From Bdellovibrio sp. UBA4095 (lineage in GTDB: Bacteria > Bdellovibrionota > Bdellovibrionia > Bdellovibrionales > Bdellovibrionaceae): DNA of 64,000 nt. Location of the stretch: NCBI GenBank assembly GCA_002381805.1, contig DFXZ01000010.1, forward strand, positions 1 to 64,000. The letters are read 5' to 3'. The notes under the pieces were generated by a model. That model searched no databases and was not told the DNA's origin. It saw nothing but the letters and a program-made list of their open reading frames with translations. A program made the translations under genes and the position numbers. Positions 24,624 through 33,715 of this stretch are shown here, piece by piece (positions within the stretch are counted from its first letter, which is position 1; the number at the start of each line of letters is the position of its first letter).

Positions 24624-25919
24624 ATGATCGACAAGGACCACATCTCTGATTTCACAAAAAAGAAGCGACTGAGCTATTTCAAGGTCGTCTATACTATTGT
24701 GACGTCGATCAGCCTGATCTATATATTACGCTTCAACTTTGAATATGCCGTTCACGATTACAACCTCTTCTTAATCCCCGTCTGGTTGCTACTTGCGACA
24801 ACACCCTTAATCAGCATTAGATACTCTGGCAGCTTTTTACTTTCGTCCGCCCTGCTGTGCGGTCTGAGCACGGCTTTATTGATCTATTTGCTTTATACTG
24901 CCGGAGGCTTAGCGGCCCCTGGAGTATTCTGGATTACGGCAATTCCTTTAGGCTTTGGTATCCTCATGGGTATTAAAGCGACATTTATTGGTAATGCGAT
25001 TGTCGTCTGTACCTTCCTGTTCTTCTGGTATCTTAACAATGCTGGAATTGGCCCGAACATCATAGCTGAATACGCTGACTACGAAGGGGAAAAGCTCTTC
25101 AATCTTGTGACCTTCCTGATTTTCGCCTCTTTCACGATTCACCACTTTCTGAACAGTGAAGCGAAACATCACCGCCGCCTTTTAGAGAAAAACACCAATA
25201 TCGAAAACCTCCTTCGAGTCTTGATTCATGACATTGCAAATACCCTGACGTCGATGACTTTTAATCTCTTAAAAGCTAAAGAAGACTCCGAGAACCCACC
25301 ACCATCGGTGGAACTAGAAAAAATCGAAAAAGCTGTTGAGGACATCAACAGCTTGCTTTCCCAAGTTCGCCACCTTAAAGCGGTCAAGGATGGAAAGGCC
25401 AGCCTGCCACTGCATCCGGTTTCATTAACAGTGGTGCTGGCTGACGTTTACGACCAAACCGAGCATTTAGCGCAGATAAAAGGGATTAAGTTCAATTTAG
25501 ACATCTCCAGAGATCGAATGATGATTCATGCTGAAAAAACCATCCTTAGCAAGGTCGTGCTCGCGAATCTGGTAAAGAATGCGATCAAATTTTCCTACCC
25601 CGGTCAGCGCATCGACCTTAAAGCTTACTGCAGCCAAAACAGTGTGATTTTGCAGATTCAGGACTATGGAATGGGAATCCCCGAACACATCCTGGAAAAC
25701 ATTTTCAATGTCGGCTACCCCACCTCTCGCGCTGGAACTCAGGGAGAAAAGGGAACCGGATATGGAATGCCACTCGTAAAGGAATATTTGCAGATGATGG
25801 GCGGCGAAATCAAAATCGCGACCCGAATTGAGGCGGCTGAGGGCGCCCCCGTGGGCACCCTGATTACCTTAAGATTTCCCCTGGCCATGGCTGCTGCCGA
25901 GCCAGAGAAAGCAACCTAG
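24624..25919 (+). CDS. Membrane sensor histidine kinase
   Basis: A 431-residue kinase. About six membrane helices occupy residues 18-175 with very short loops, a compact membrane sensor (MASE-like). RVLIHDIANTLTSM places the phosphorylated His at 202. The catalytic domain shows the N box NLVKNAIKF, G1 IQDYGMGIPE and G2 GTGYGMPLVKEYL. There is no receiver domain, and no response regulator is adjacent. The His-Asp-Ile-Ala-Asn form of the H box is the HisKA variant with Asn. It overlaps the end of the convergent ettA gene by four bases. Confidence 0.9.
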   Translation: MIDKDHISDFTKKKRLSYFKVVYTIVTSISLIYILRFNFEYAVHDYNLFLIPVWLLLATTPLISIRYSGSFLLSSALLCGLSTALLIYLLYTAGGLAAPGVFWITAIPLGFGILMGIKATFIGNAIVVCTFLFFWYLNNAGIGPNIIAEYADYEGEKLFNLVTFLIFASFTIHHFLNSEAKHHRRLLEKNTNIENLLRVLIHDIANTLTSMTFNLLKAKEDSENPPPSVELEKIEKAVEDINSLLSQVRHLKAVKDGKASLPLHPVSLTVVLADVYDQTEHLAQIKGIKFNLDISRDRMMIHAEKTILSKVVLANLVKNAIKFSYPGQRIDLKAYCSQNSVILQIQDYGMGIPEHILENIFNVGYPTSRAGTQGEKGTGYGMPLVKEYLQMMGGEIKIATRIEAAEGAPVGTLITLRFPLAMAAAEPEKAT

Positions 25920-27586
25920 ATCATTTTAAAGCGCACGCGCTTCGGTCCTGCGTTCTCGCCAAGGCGACGCTTGCGATCTTCTTCGTATTCCGAGAAGCTG
26001 CCCGGATAGAATTCAATCTTGGAATCCCCTTCGAAAGCCATGGTGTGCGTACAAACACGGTCCAAGAACCAACGATCATGGGAAATCACGATGGCAGAGC
26101 CACCAAATTCCAACAAAGCTTCCTCAAGGGCACGCATAGTGTTTACATCCAAATCATTGGTCGGCTCATCCAGCAAAAGAAGATTGGCACCTTCTTTAAG
26201 GATTTTTGCCATGTTTACACGGTTGCGCTCTCCACCCGATAACTGACCAACTTTTTTCTGCTGGTCTGTTCCGGAAAAGTTAAACCAAGACACGTATTGA
26301 CGTGCATTGATCTCGCGAGTGCCCAGCTGAATGACATCTTTGCCTCCAGAAAGCTCTTCAAAGACCGTTTTATTTGGATCCAAGGTTTCGCGCGTCTGAT
26401 CTACGTAAGCAATCTTAACTGTTTCTCCGACTTTGAAACTTCCAGAGTCTGGCTTTTCCTTGCCGGTGATCATGCGGAACAGGGTCGATTTACCGACGCC
26501 GTTAGGTCCGATAACACCAACGATGGCCCCGCGAGGAATCGTAAAGCTGACATCATCCAAAAGGACTTTGTGCTCGTAGGCCTTTGTGATGTTCTTCGCT
26601 TCGACCACGATGTCTCCCAAACGAGGTCCCGGTGGAATATAGATCGACATCTCCTGAATTTTTTCTGGAGAAGCCTCTTTGATAAGATTTTCGTAATTAG
26701 AAATCCGCGCCTTAGATTTGGCCTGTCGAGCTTTCGCTCCCTGACGAATCCAATCCAACTCGCGCTCGAGTGTTCGCGAACGACGGACTTGGTCTTTCTG
26801 CTCCTGAGCAATTCGCTTGTCTTTTTGCTCCAACCAAGAAGAGTAGTTGCCCTTCCACGGGATGCCTTCACCGCGATCAAGCTCCAAAATCCATCCCGCA
26901 ACATTATCTAGGAAATAACGATCATGGGTGACAGCGATAACTGTTCCAGGGAACTTTGAAAGGTATTGCTCCAGCCACGCCACAGATTCTGCATCCAAGT
27001 GATTCGTCGGCTCGTCCAGAAGTAAAATATCGGGTTCGCTCATGATCAGTCTTGCCAAAGCCACCCGGCGACGCTCACCACCTGACAGATTTTTTACATT
27101 CAGATCACCATCTGGGCAGCGAAGGGCATCCATGACCATTTCGATCTTCTGATCCACATCCCAGCCGCCAAGGGCCTCGAGCTTTTCTTGAATGGCACCC
27201 TGCTTTTCAATCAACTTATTCATTTCATCGGGATCCAGGTCAGGATCGCTGAACTTGTCATTGATGGCGTTATATTCCTTCATCAACTTGGGCAATTCGC
27301 CCATTCCCGAAAAAATGTTCTCTTTCACGGTCGCCGTATCGTCGAGTTGCGGCTCTTGCTCGAAGTAACCCACCTTCATTGTCTTTGATGGGAAAGCTTC
27401 TCCAAGGAAGTCTTTATCGACTCCTGCCATAATTCTGAGCAAAGTTGATTTTCCAGAGCCGTTCAGACCAAGAACACCGATCTTTGCACCATAAAAATAA
27501 GAAAGATAAATATCTTTTAAAACGTATCTATTTGGAGGATATACTTTACTTACACCCTTCATTGTGTAGATAATCTCTTGAGACAT
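25916..27586 (-). CDS. ettA: Energy-dependent translational throttle protein EttA (ABC-F)
   Basis: A 556-residue ABC-F ATPase, the usual length for EttA (about 555). Two ATP-binding cassettes: Walker A GLNGSGKST and signature NLSGGERRRVALARL in the first, then Walker A GPNGVGKST and signature QLSGGERNRVNMAKIL in the second. Both have Walker B LLLDEPTN. The arm and linker regions between them match EttA. The start MSQEIIYTMKG has AGGAG upstream. By family it binds the ribosomal E site and gates entry into elongation according to the ATP/ADP ratio. Confidence 0.93.
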   Translation of the reverse strand: MSQEIIYTMKGVSKVYPPNRYVLKDIYLSYFYGAKIGVLGLNGSGKSTLLRIMAGVDKDFLGEAFPSKTMKVGYFEQEPQLDDTATVKENIFSGMGELPKLMKEYNAINDKFSDPDLDPDEMNKLIEKQGAIQEKLEALGGWDVDQKIEMVMDALRCPDGDLNVKNLSGGERRRVALARLIMSEPDILLLDEPTNHLDAESVAWLEQYLSKFPGTVIAVTHDRYFLDNVAGWILELDRGEGIPWKGNYSSWLEQKDKRIAQEQKDQVRRSRTLERELDWIRQGAKARQAKSKARISNYENLIKEASPEKIQEMSIYIPPGPRLGDIVVEAKNITKAYEHKVLLDDVSFTIPRGAIVGVIGPNGVGKSTLFRMITGKEKPDSGSFKVGETVKIAYVDQTRETLDPNKTVFEELSGGKDVIQLGTREINARQYVSWFNFSGTDQQKKVGQLSGGERNRVNMAKILKEGANLLLLDEPTNDLDVNTMRALEEALLEFGGSAIVISHDRWFLDRVCTHTMAFEGDSKIEFYPGSFSEYEEDRKRRLGENAGPKRVRFKMI

Positions 27587-27730
27587 GACGTCACACTCCT
27601 GCTGGTAAGAAAATAGCAATGTATCAGTCTAAAATTGCTTGTCAAATGGAGTTCCATTTTAGAGACTATCGCCCCTGTGCATGAAGCACGAACGATACAC
27701 GAAATAATACGGAAATTATATTAAGCAACG

Positions 27731-27994
27731 ATGAGTGGCGACATTTTAGAGCAAAAACAACATCTATCGCAGGAACTATCTCAAGCTGATCAAGGCGATC
27801 AGCCCGAGAAAAAAGGACCAGCGAAAAAAAATCTTTTCGGGAACCTAAACAAGGACCTGAAGGACGCTCTAAACAGCTGGGACAGCCTCACGGCAGAAAT
27901 GTCTAAAAAAGTTCCACCTGATGAACAACAGCTCCATGAGGTCAAAAAACTTTTGGGCGAACTTAAAGCCAAACTGAACGAATTCGAAGATTAA
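27731..27994 (+). CDS. Small charged coiled-coil protein
   Basis: An 87-residue hydrophilic protein. Residues 1-35 are disordered, Gln/Lys/Glu-rich, and residues 36-85 form a helix (LFGNLNKDLKDALNSW, LHEVKKLLGELKAKLNEF). There is no signal peptide or Cys. It is divergent from ettA and convergent with the BolA gene, which ends eight bases away. The family is not recognised. Confidence 0.6.
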   Translation: MSGDILEQKQHLSQELSQADQGDQPEKKGPAKKNLFGNLNKDLKDALNSWDSLTAEMSKKVPPDEQQLHEVKKLLGELKAKLNEFED

Positions 27995-28002
27995 AATCTA
28001 TT

Positions 28003-28332
28003 CTAAGACTTATTTTTATCGCGAAGGCTGCCACCCATGCAATCAGGGGACTTAAAAGGCTTATCTTTTTGCGCTTCCCACTCTGCCGGTGTCAAAGTCT
28101 TTTGTGTAAGAGCGTGAAGCCCCTTTTGCAGTTCTTCAGCCAAGAGCTGATTCACCCAGCGCTGACGCTCGATGCGCGACTTCCCTTCAAACAGAGCTGA
28201 GACCACCACCACCCGGAAATGGGTTTCACTTTTCGGAGGTACAGAGTGTTTCCAACTTTCATTCTCTAGCTCCATGTACTGCGGAGCTAGAGCCTGCTGT
28301 AGAATCTGACTGATACGAATTTCTCGAGACAT
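28003..28332 (-). CDS. BolA family protein
   Basis: A 109-residue protein with the BolA fold: ELENESWKHSVPPKSETHFRVVVVS (the H-x...S-H-F segment), then the helix FEGKSRIERQRWVNQLLAEE, the family's R-x-x-x-V signature helix, and HALTQKTLTPAEWE. BolA proteins work with monothiol glutaredoxins in iron-sulfur trafficking or act in stress regulation. The ATG immediately follows the stop of the upstream gene (TAGATG), so it is coupled to the ParA operon, which is an unusual partner. Confidence 0.88.
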   Translation of the reverse strand: MSREIRISQILQQALAPQYMELENESWKHSVPPKSETHFRVVVVSALFEGKSRIERQRWVNQLLAEELQKGLHALTQKTLTPAEWEAQKDKPFKSPDCMGGSLRDKNKS

Positions 28333-28875
28333 CTAGTGATTGCTTCTTTTTTCAATTTTGGACTTCACGAAGTCAAAACCCATTCTTGCCATCGCCAGAA
28401 CGCCTTTTTCTTCGAGCTTTTTCTCGACATCTTTGGCTGTTCTCAAGGCCTTGGCTGCAGCCACCTGAGCCAAAGGATGTCCAACCGGCAATCCTTCGAA
28501 CTCACCGTCCTTCATCCATTCGTCAACGACTGTGTCTGCAAACTCCATCACTTTTGGAGCCTTTTCGCGAATGACATCGCTGCCCTTAAAGCTCAAGCGA
28601 GTCTTTTCTTGCTCTGAATTTTCTTCGTCTGCATGCTGTGAATGAGCTGCGCCTGGTGACACGCCTTCGTTCTGGGCTTCGGTGTTTATTTCCGGCTCCT
28701 CGGCATGACTGGCAACCTGAGCATTAGAAGCAGAGTAGGCCTCATCAGCGACAATCTCCGCCTCTTCGGCTGCCACACTCTCAGGAGTCTCCGGCATTTC
28801 ATTATGAGGGCGGCGCTTTTCAGCTTTCCCATTCGGCGTCTTCTTTTTTCCGTTGTAATCTTTTGTTTGCGGCAT
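28333..28875 (-). CDS. Acidic low-complexity protein between parA-like and bolA-like genes
   Basis: A 180-residue protein. Residues 1-95 are disordered, rich in Glu, Ala, Ser and His, and residues 96-178 are helical and charged (VIREKAPKVMEFADTVVDEW and following). It has no membrane segment or known motif. Its GAGGTAAAAC ribosome site overlaps the end of the ParA gene, and its own stop abuts the BolA ATG. It may be a ParA partner, for example a cargo or adaptor protein, but this is inferred only from the operon. Confidence 0.65.
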   Translation of the reverse strand: MPQTKDYNGKKKTPNGKAEKRRPHNEMPETPESVAAEEAEIVADEAYSASNAQVASHAEEPEINTEAQNEGVSPGAAHSQHADEENSEQEKTRLSFKGSDVIREKAPKVMEFADTVVDEWMKDGEFEGLPVGHPLAQVAAAKALRTAKDVEKKLEEKGVLAMARMGFDFVKSKIEKRSNH

Positions 28876-28878
28876 GTT

Positions 28879-29811
28879 TTACCTCGTAAATTCAAGAATT
28901 TCTCTGGTCACAAAATCGTAATCAGACTTTACTGGAGACTTTCCGGCATACAGACTTTTTCCTGAGCGGATAGAATTTTTCACCTCTGAAGAAGTTCGAA
29001 TATATCCCTTCATCAGTATATCTTCAAAGGATTCCATACACTTCTGTAAAAGCTCATGACTGGCATTTTCTCTGCCATCGAACTTCGTAAAGAGAATTTT
29101 TTTGGAAAAGTTCAGCGAAAAGTCTTGCTTGATGTCCTCGAGCTCCACCAGGTTCTTTTGCAGCCCCAAGAAGGCGAACTTGTCAGGATTCACAGGCAAG
29201 ATGACCTCATCGGATGCAATGGTGACCGCCGTATTGATAGCGCTCAGTGCTGGTGCCGTATCGATCAGAATCAAATCATATCGGTGACGAATTTTTTCCA
29301 GGGGACCCTTAACGGCCTGGGCCCAGTTGCGATTCGAGTTCATCAAAACTCGGTCCAAAACTGAGTTATTCAGACTTGAAGGAATCAGATCCACATTCGT
29401 TTCGATTTGGCGAACGCACTCGTCGATCTCGATTTTCTTTTCCAAAATGTCGGTCCACACAGGCAGACTTTCATCTTCCACTCCCAATGCGAAGCTCAAA
29501 TTAGCTTGCTGATCAAGGTCGACAAAAAGAACCCGCACGCCATACATCGCCGCCCTTAGCCCCATGTTCAGCACGGTCGTTGTCTTTGCAACCCCGCCCT
29601 TAAGCATCTGCACGGACACCACTTTCTGTGGGTATTTATAACCTTCAGCCAGCAATAATGTTCGAACATGTTCGGGGAGCAGCCAGGGAGATTTGATCTT
29701 CTGTTTAAGAGCAGCTTCAGCCTTAAGTTTTACCTGGGCAGGTGAAATCTGCAAAAAAGAGGCAAGATCACTCAGAGTGATACAGAATTCCTGCGGTGCC
29801 AGTTGAGTCAT
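28879..29811 (-). CDS. ParA-family ATPase
   Basis: A 310-residue protein. Residues 1-60 look like an HTH/MerR-type DNA-binding domain (SDLASFLQISPAQVKLKAEA). The deviant Walker A KGGVAKTT is at 71-78, VLFVDLDQQANLSF is the A' motif, and YDLILIDTAPALSAI is Walker B. It has the size and N-terminal HTH of plasmid-type ParA, but there is no ParB gene or parS array near it. Such orphan ParA proteins often position cargo such as chemotaxis arrays or carboxysomes. A GAGGAGG site precedes the ATG. Confidence 0.85.
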   Translation of the reverse strand: MTQLAPQEFCITLSDLASFLQISPAQVKLKAEAALKQKIKSPWLLPEHVRTLLLAEGYKYPQKVVSVQMLKGGVAKTTTVLNMGLRAAMYGVRVLFVDLDQQANLSFALGVEDESLPVWTDILEKKIEIDECVRQIETNVDLIPSSLNNSVLDRVLMNSNRNWAQAVKGPLEKIRHRYDLILIDTAPALSAINTAVTIASDEVILPVNPDKFAFLGLQKNLVELEDIKQDFSLNFSKKILFTKFDGRENASHELLQKCMESFEDILMKGYIRTSSEVKNSIRSGKSLYAGKSPVKSDYDFVTREILEFTR

Positions 29812-29879
29812 TGGGACCTCCTCTTTAGCAAAGCCTACAAGGCAGGAATCCCTTTTGAAACATGCACCGCAGTATCAAG

Positions 29880-30125
29880 TCAGTGGAGTCGGATCTTCAC
29901 GATTTCGTCATGGACGTGCGATTTCATGGAGTCGATATCTTCCGTCTCCTCCCACAGCAGCTCTTGCCGCAAGTCGCGCAAACGCTCTATTTGCTGTGGA
30001 GTCAGATCGCGCTGCCCTTCCAACAGGTGCTGAAGATGGGCATCGACTTCGCGTTTAAAATCGCCATAGTCGGTGTCGGTGTTTTCGTCCAAGTATTTCA
30101 GAAATTCCTTTACCGATTCTGCCAT
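29880..30125 (-). CDS. Small helical hypothetical protein
   Basis: An 81-residue acidic protein starting MAESVKEF, with an ideal AGGAGG site upstream. Residues 30-75 are a long charged helix (TPQQIERLRDLRQELLWEE). It has no Cys or signal peptide. It precedes the ParA operon by about 70 bases on the same strand. The family is not recognised. Confidence 0.65.
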   Translation of the reverse strand: MAESVKEFLKYLDENTDTDYGDFKREVDAHLQHLLEGQRDLTPQQIERLRDLRQELLWEETEDIDSMKSHVHDEIVKIRLH

Positions 30126-30251
30126 AAGACCTCCTGTCCAATGCATCCTCTCCATTTTGGGACAAAAACGGATGAATTAAAAGTCCTCTGCGCCATTTTA
30201 GATGAAGCTTGTAGAATAACAATCAGCCCGAAGACTCTGCAGCCGTCGGTG

Positions 30252-32267
30252 CTATTTACTTTCGATCTTACTGTCTAGCTTCGAAAGAAAGCTCGCGACC
30301 AGATCGTCACGCTCTTGACCAGAAACAGGCCGGGCGCCCAAAGGAAACTCTTTGTACAGCTCTTTTGGAATTTCGAGTAGAAAACGCGACGGCGCCACTG
30401 GCCGAACCGTGCCGTGCTTTTTTCTCTGCTGACAGCGAGACATGACCAGCTTCTTTTTCGCTCGAGTCAAACCCACATAAAACAATCGGCGCTCTTCGTC
30501 GATATCCGAACCCAGGTTTTTGTGGGGCAGGAGATCTTCTTCAAGTCCCGCCAAGATCACGACTGGAAATTCCAAGCCTTTGGATGCATGCAATGTCATC
30601 AATTGAACCTTGTTAGGATCCTCTTCATTATCCGACATATCATCTCGCAATAACATGGCGTCCACGAAAGACTTGATGTTTTCTACGTCATAAGAACGAC
30701 GACCCAAGAACGAATCCAAAATCCTGCCAAGGATTTCTACGACCATCCATTTTTTTTCGGCACTTGTTGGATCCGCTGCCGAGTTATAGACATACTCGCG
30801 ATAACCGATATGCGCGAAAAGCTCGACCATCTTGGCGCCAGGAGATGAACCGATGTTGTAATCCAGAATCTTACCGGGCAGCTCTTGAATAAAGGTCATC
30901 AGGGCGTCGATCGATTCCCCTGCCTTTTCCTGAACTTCGGCTTCCTTCCAGAAACGACAGGCATCGACAAAGTTAATACGCTTTTTTAGCGCAAACTCGC
31001 TGAGCTTTTCAATCGTCGTATCTCCAATGCCCCGAGAAGGCACATTGATAATTCTGCGAAGGGACACTTCGTTCGGAGCCAGTGCCTGCTTCAGGTAAGC
31101 CATGATATCTTTAATTTCTTTACGATCGAAAATGGACGTGCCGCCGGAAATATTATAGGGCACATTCGCTCGGCGCAAAGAACTCTCGATCAATCCACCT
31201 TGAGTATTAGAGCGATAGAGAACAGCAAAGTCTTTGTACTCGTACCCCTGTCGCAGAAAATGGGAAATTTCACTGACGACGAATTCACATTCGTCTTCTT
31301 CTCTTTCCAAAATGAACAACTCAGGAATTTCCCCAGTGGTTTGCGCAGCTTCTGCGCGCAAAATTTTCCCATGGCGATTTTTATTTTTGGAAATAGCAGC
31401 GTTCGCTACGGCCAAAATTTCTGCCGATGAACGATAGTTCCGCTCGAGCTTGATCACTTCGCAGTTTTTAAATTCTTGTGGGAAATTCAGGATGTTTTTT
31501 ACTTCAGCCCCGCGCCAGCCGTAAATAGACTGATCGTCGTCACCAACCACCGTTAGGTTATTATGCCCGCGAACGATCTGATGAATAAGATCCATCTGCA
31601 TGCGATTGGTGTCTTGAAATTCGTCCACCATCACTTGCGAAAACATATTCTGAACTTTTTCCAAGATGTCAGGGTTTTCGCGGAACAACAACATTGGCTT
31701 GATCAGCAGACCCTCGAAATCAACAACCCCCAGATGCTCTAAGCGTTTTGCGAATTTAGGAGCGAGCAATTCTGCCATCTCGTGATATTCGTCAAAGCCT
31801 TCCGTCTGCACCGCCATCCCTGTGCGACGATCATTGATCATACTTAAGATTTTATCGACGTCGAATTTATCTTTGGTGGAGTTTTTGACGTCTTTCAGCA
31901 GCTCCTTCAGGATCGAGTTGCAATCGCTTTGATCGACGATCCCAAAATACGGAGACAGCCCTGCATGCTTATGGAAACGACGTAAGATCTGCAGCCCAAA
32001 AGAATGGAATGTTCCTGCCCAGAGACCCTGCCCGGTGTTACCAAGCTTTGCACTGACCCGGTGCTTAAGTTCACGAGCTGATTTATTGGTGAAAGTCAGA
32101 ACGCAGATCTCTTGTGCCTGTGCGACTCGCTCTGATATCAAGCGACCTGTTCGCGAAACTAGAACCGTGGTTTTGCCAGAGCCCGCCCCCGCTAATATTA
32201 GCAGCGGACCGTAGTTGTGTTTTACGGCCTTTTGCTGTTCGGGGTTCAACCCTCTTAGCCAATCCAT
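30252..32267 (-). CDS. UvrD/Rep/PcrA-family DNA helicase
   Basis: A 671-residue SF1A 3'-5' helicase. LAGAGSGKTTV (Walker A, about 25-35), VDEFQDTNRMQMDL (motif II), VGDDDQSIYGWRGA (motif III), LERNYRSS (motif IV), LMTLHASKGLEFPVVI (motif V) and RRLFYVGLTRAKKKL (motif VI) are all present. The length and short C-terminus (no Tudor-like tail) are nearer Rep than UvrD or PcrA. The start MDWLRGLNPEQQ has a GAGGAA site. It acts in replication restart or repair. Confidence 0.93.
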   Translation of the reverse strand: MDWLRGLNPEQQKAVKHNYGPLLILAGAGSGKTTVLVSRTGRLISERVAQAQEICVLTFTNKSARELKHRVSAKLGNTGQGLWAGTFHSFGLQILRRFHKHAGLSPYFGIVDQSDCNSILKELLKDVKNSTKDKFDVDKILSMINDRRTGMAVQTEGFDEYHEMAELLAPKFAKRLEHLGVVDFEGLLIKPMLLFRENPDILEKVQNMFSQVMVDEFQDTNRMQMDLIHQIVRGHNNLTVVGDDDQSIYGWRGAEVKNILNFPQEFKNCEVIKLERNYRSSAEILAVANAAISKNKNRHGKILRAEAAQTTGEIPELFILEREEDECEFVVSEISHFLRQGYEYKDFAVLYRSNTQGGLIESSLRRANVPYNISGGTSIFDRKEIKDIMAYLKQALAPNEVSLRRIINVPSRGIGDTTIEKLSEFALKKRINFVDACRFWKEAEVQEKAGESIDALMTFIQELPGKILDYNIGSSPGAKMVELFAHIGYREYVYNSAADPTSAEKKWMVVEILGRILDSFLGRRSYDVENIKSFVDAMLLRDDMSDNEEDPNKVQLMTLHASKGLEFPVVILAGLEEDLLPHKNLGSDIDEERRLFYVGLTRAKKKLVMSRCQQRKKHGTVRPVAPSRFLLEIPKELYKEFPLGARPVSGQERDDLVASFLSKLDSKIESK

Positions 32268-32333
32268 GGAATTCCTCAGAAAAAAAACGAACCTCATTCA
32301 CAGGCGTAAATGAGGTGAATAATACAGAGCTAA

Positions 32334-32771
32334 TTAGCGATTATGAACAAGAGTGCGAATTTCGTCTTCAAAGACCACTTCAATTTTATCGTTCAAAGCG
32401 TCTCTGATGAAGCCCATCCCGAATTTTGGATGTTTAAGCTTTTGATTCTTTTCGAATTTTTCTTTCATGCTGTAGGAAACAACCTTGGCAGACTCGTCTG
32501 ACATCAGCATGTCGTATTCGTTGCGGTGGCTTGAACGACGAGCATTCGCTGTCTGTTCACGCTTTTTCGCAGCCGCACCTGTCAATGGCTTGCCCGTTTT
32601 AGATTGCGCTTTAGGAAGAGAAAAAGTCTTCGTGGAGTTGCAAATCTCGCATTTTACTTTCGCTGATGTCGCAGAAGTATGAGCCAATACCACGTGGTAG
32701 CGATCAGCATCACACTTTTTACAGAATGTGAAAATAGATTTCGCGACGGGTGGCAGAGTGTTCATAGTCAT
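32334..32771 (-). CDS. Zinc-ribbon protein with UvrD C-terminus-like tail
   Basis: A 145-residue basic protein. Residues 14-45 hold a zinc ribbon (FCKKCDADRYHVV, VKCEICNSTKTF). Residues about 108-143 (QKLKHPKFGMGFIRDALNDK...IRTLVHNR) match the small Tudor-like domain found at the C-terminus of PcrA/UvrD helicases, which binds RNA polymerase. The gene lies just upstream of a helicase that lacks this domain, so the tail may act in trans. That is inference. Confidence 0.65.
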   Translation of the reverse strand: MTMNTLPPVAKSIFTFCKKCDADRYHVVLAHTSATSAKVKCEICNSTKTFSLPKAQSKTGKPLTGAAAKKREQTANARRSSHRNEYDMLMSDESAKVVSYSMKEKFEKNQKLKHPKFGMGFIRDALNDKIEVVFEDEIRTLVHNR

Positions 32772-32782
32772 GGTTCTTCCTT

Positions 32783-33715
32783 CTAGTATTGTTGTTTTTG
32801 GCTATAAATCGTTAATTTCTCATCCAAGTTTTTTTGTGCAATCTCTCCCGCACTTAGGAAAAACGGTCCTTCATTACGCTCAATCCGCTGTTGAAACTCG
32901 AACATACTTTTTTCGCTGGTCGGATCAATAGACTTATCGGTCGGTCCGTAATTCTCTAAAAACGCCAGATCAGGCTGCTTGTTAAAGAACTTTTCCCAAC
33001 ATTTCGTATTAACCTGCACACGATAGGTGATTGTTTTAGCATGAGAATGCACCGGAGCGTAAGCCCCAATTACCTCTAAATGACCATAATGCGAATGAAG
33101 TTTTAAAGCCGGGCTCCCCCACTGAGTCATCCCAGAGCACTGCTCGACATTTGCGTACCACAAACCAAAGGCCTTTGAGAGAAATCCCAGGCCATAGAGC
33201 TGCTCTTCTTTAGGAACAAGCGAGTTGATCGAACACAAGTTGTGCGCCACCCACTCCCCTTTATGCATCGTCGGAATGATAATAAACAAAGACAGCGGTA
33301 CCCAGTCCATTTCGTCAAGAGACTGAACTTCTTTTAAAACTCCAGAGGTGTGAATAGGCGATTGTCGCGCCGGAAACTTCTTAGGATCAAGAGCCTTGCG
33401 AATTTCTGGAGTTAAAGCCGATGGCTTTGCCGCAAATCCAGCGACAAACCCAGGCATCACCGCACAATCGTAAAAGACCCAACGAGGCATTGCCATATCA
33501 GCCGGACCGAAAGCTCGCTCTTCAAGAGAATAAATTCGATCGGCAAAAGCCAGCTCATTCAAACTCAGTGGAGCCTTAACGATCGGAGTCTTTTTAAACC
33601 AATCCAAGCGGTGGAAAGAACCTGGGTAAGCGATCTCGTTTTCAGGGCGCACGAAGACATAAGGTCGAATATCCTCACGCTCCATCCAGTTCGCTTTTGC
33701 CAGCAAGTTACTCAT
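32783..33715 (-). CDS. Conserved hypothetical protein in fumC operon
   Basis: A 310-residue soluble protein whose ATG overlaps the stop of fumC by one base. Features include PGSFHRLDWFKKTP, DMAMPRWVFYDCAVMPGFVAGF and a His-rich middle (KLHSHYGHLEVIGAYAPVHSH). It has no signal peptide or membrane helix. I do not recognise the family. The conserved His/Asp/Cys positions would suit an enzyme. Its coupling to fumC and the SDR gene suggests a metabolic role. Confidence 0.6.
   Translation of the reverse strand: MSNLLAKANWMEREDIRPYVFVRPENEIAYPGSFHRLDWFKKTPIVKAPLSLNELAFADRIYSLEERAFGPADMAMPRWVFYDCAVMPGFVAGFAAKPSALTPEIRKALDPKKFPARQSPIHTSGVLKEVQSLDEMDWVPLSLFIIIPTMHKGEWVAHNLCSINSLVPKEEQLYGLGFLSKAFGLWYANVEQCSGMTQWGSPALKLHSHYGHLEVIGAYAPVHSHAKTITYRVQVNTKCWEKFFNKQPDLAFLENYGPTDKSIDPTSEKSMFEFQQRIERNEGPFFLSAGEIAQKNLDEKLTIYSQKQQY

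Noticed and set aside
28879..29811. ParA as a sign of a replication origin or plasmid
   Set aside because: No parB, parS array, dnaA boxes or plasmid rep gene lies nearby; the neighbours are core chromosomal genes.
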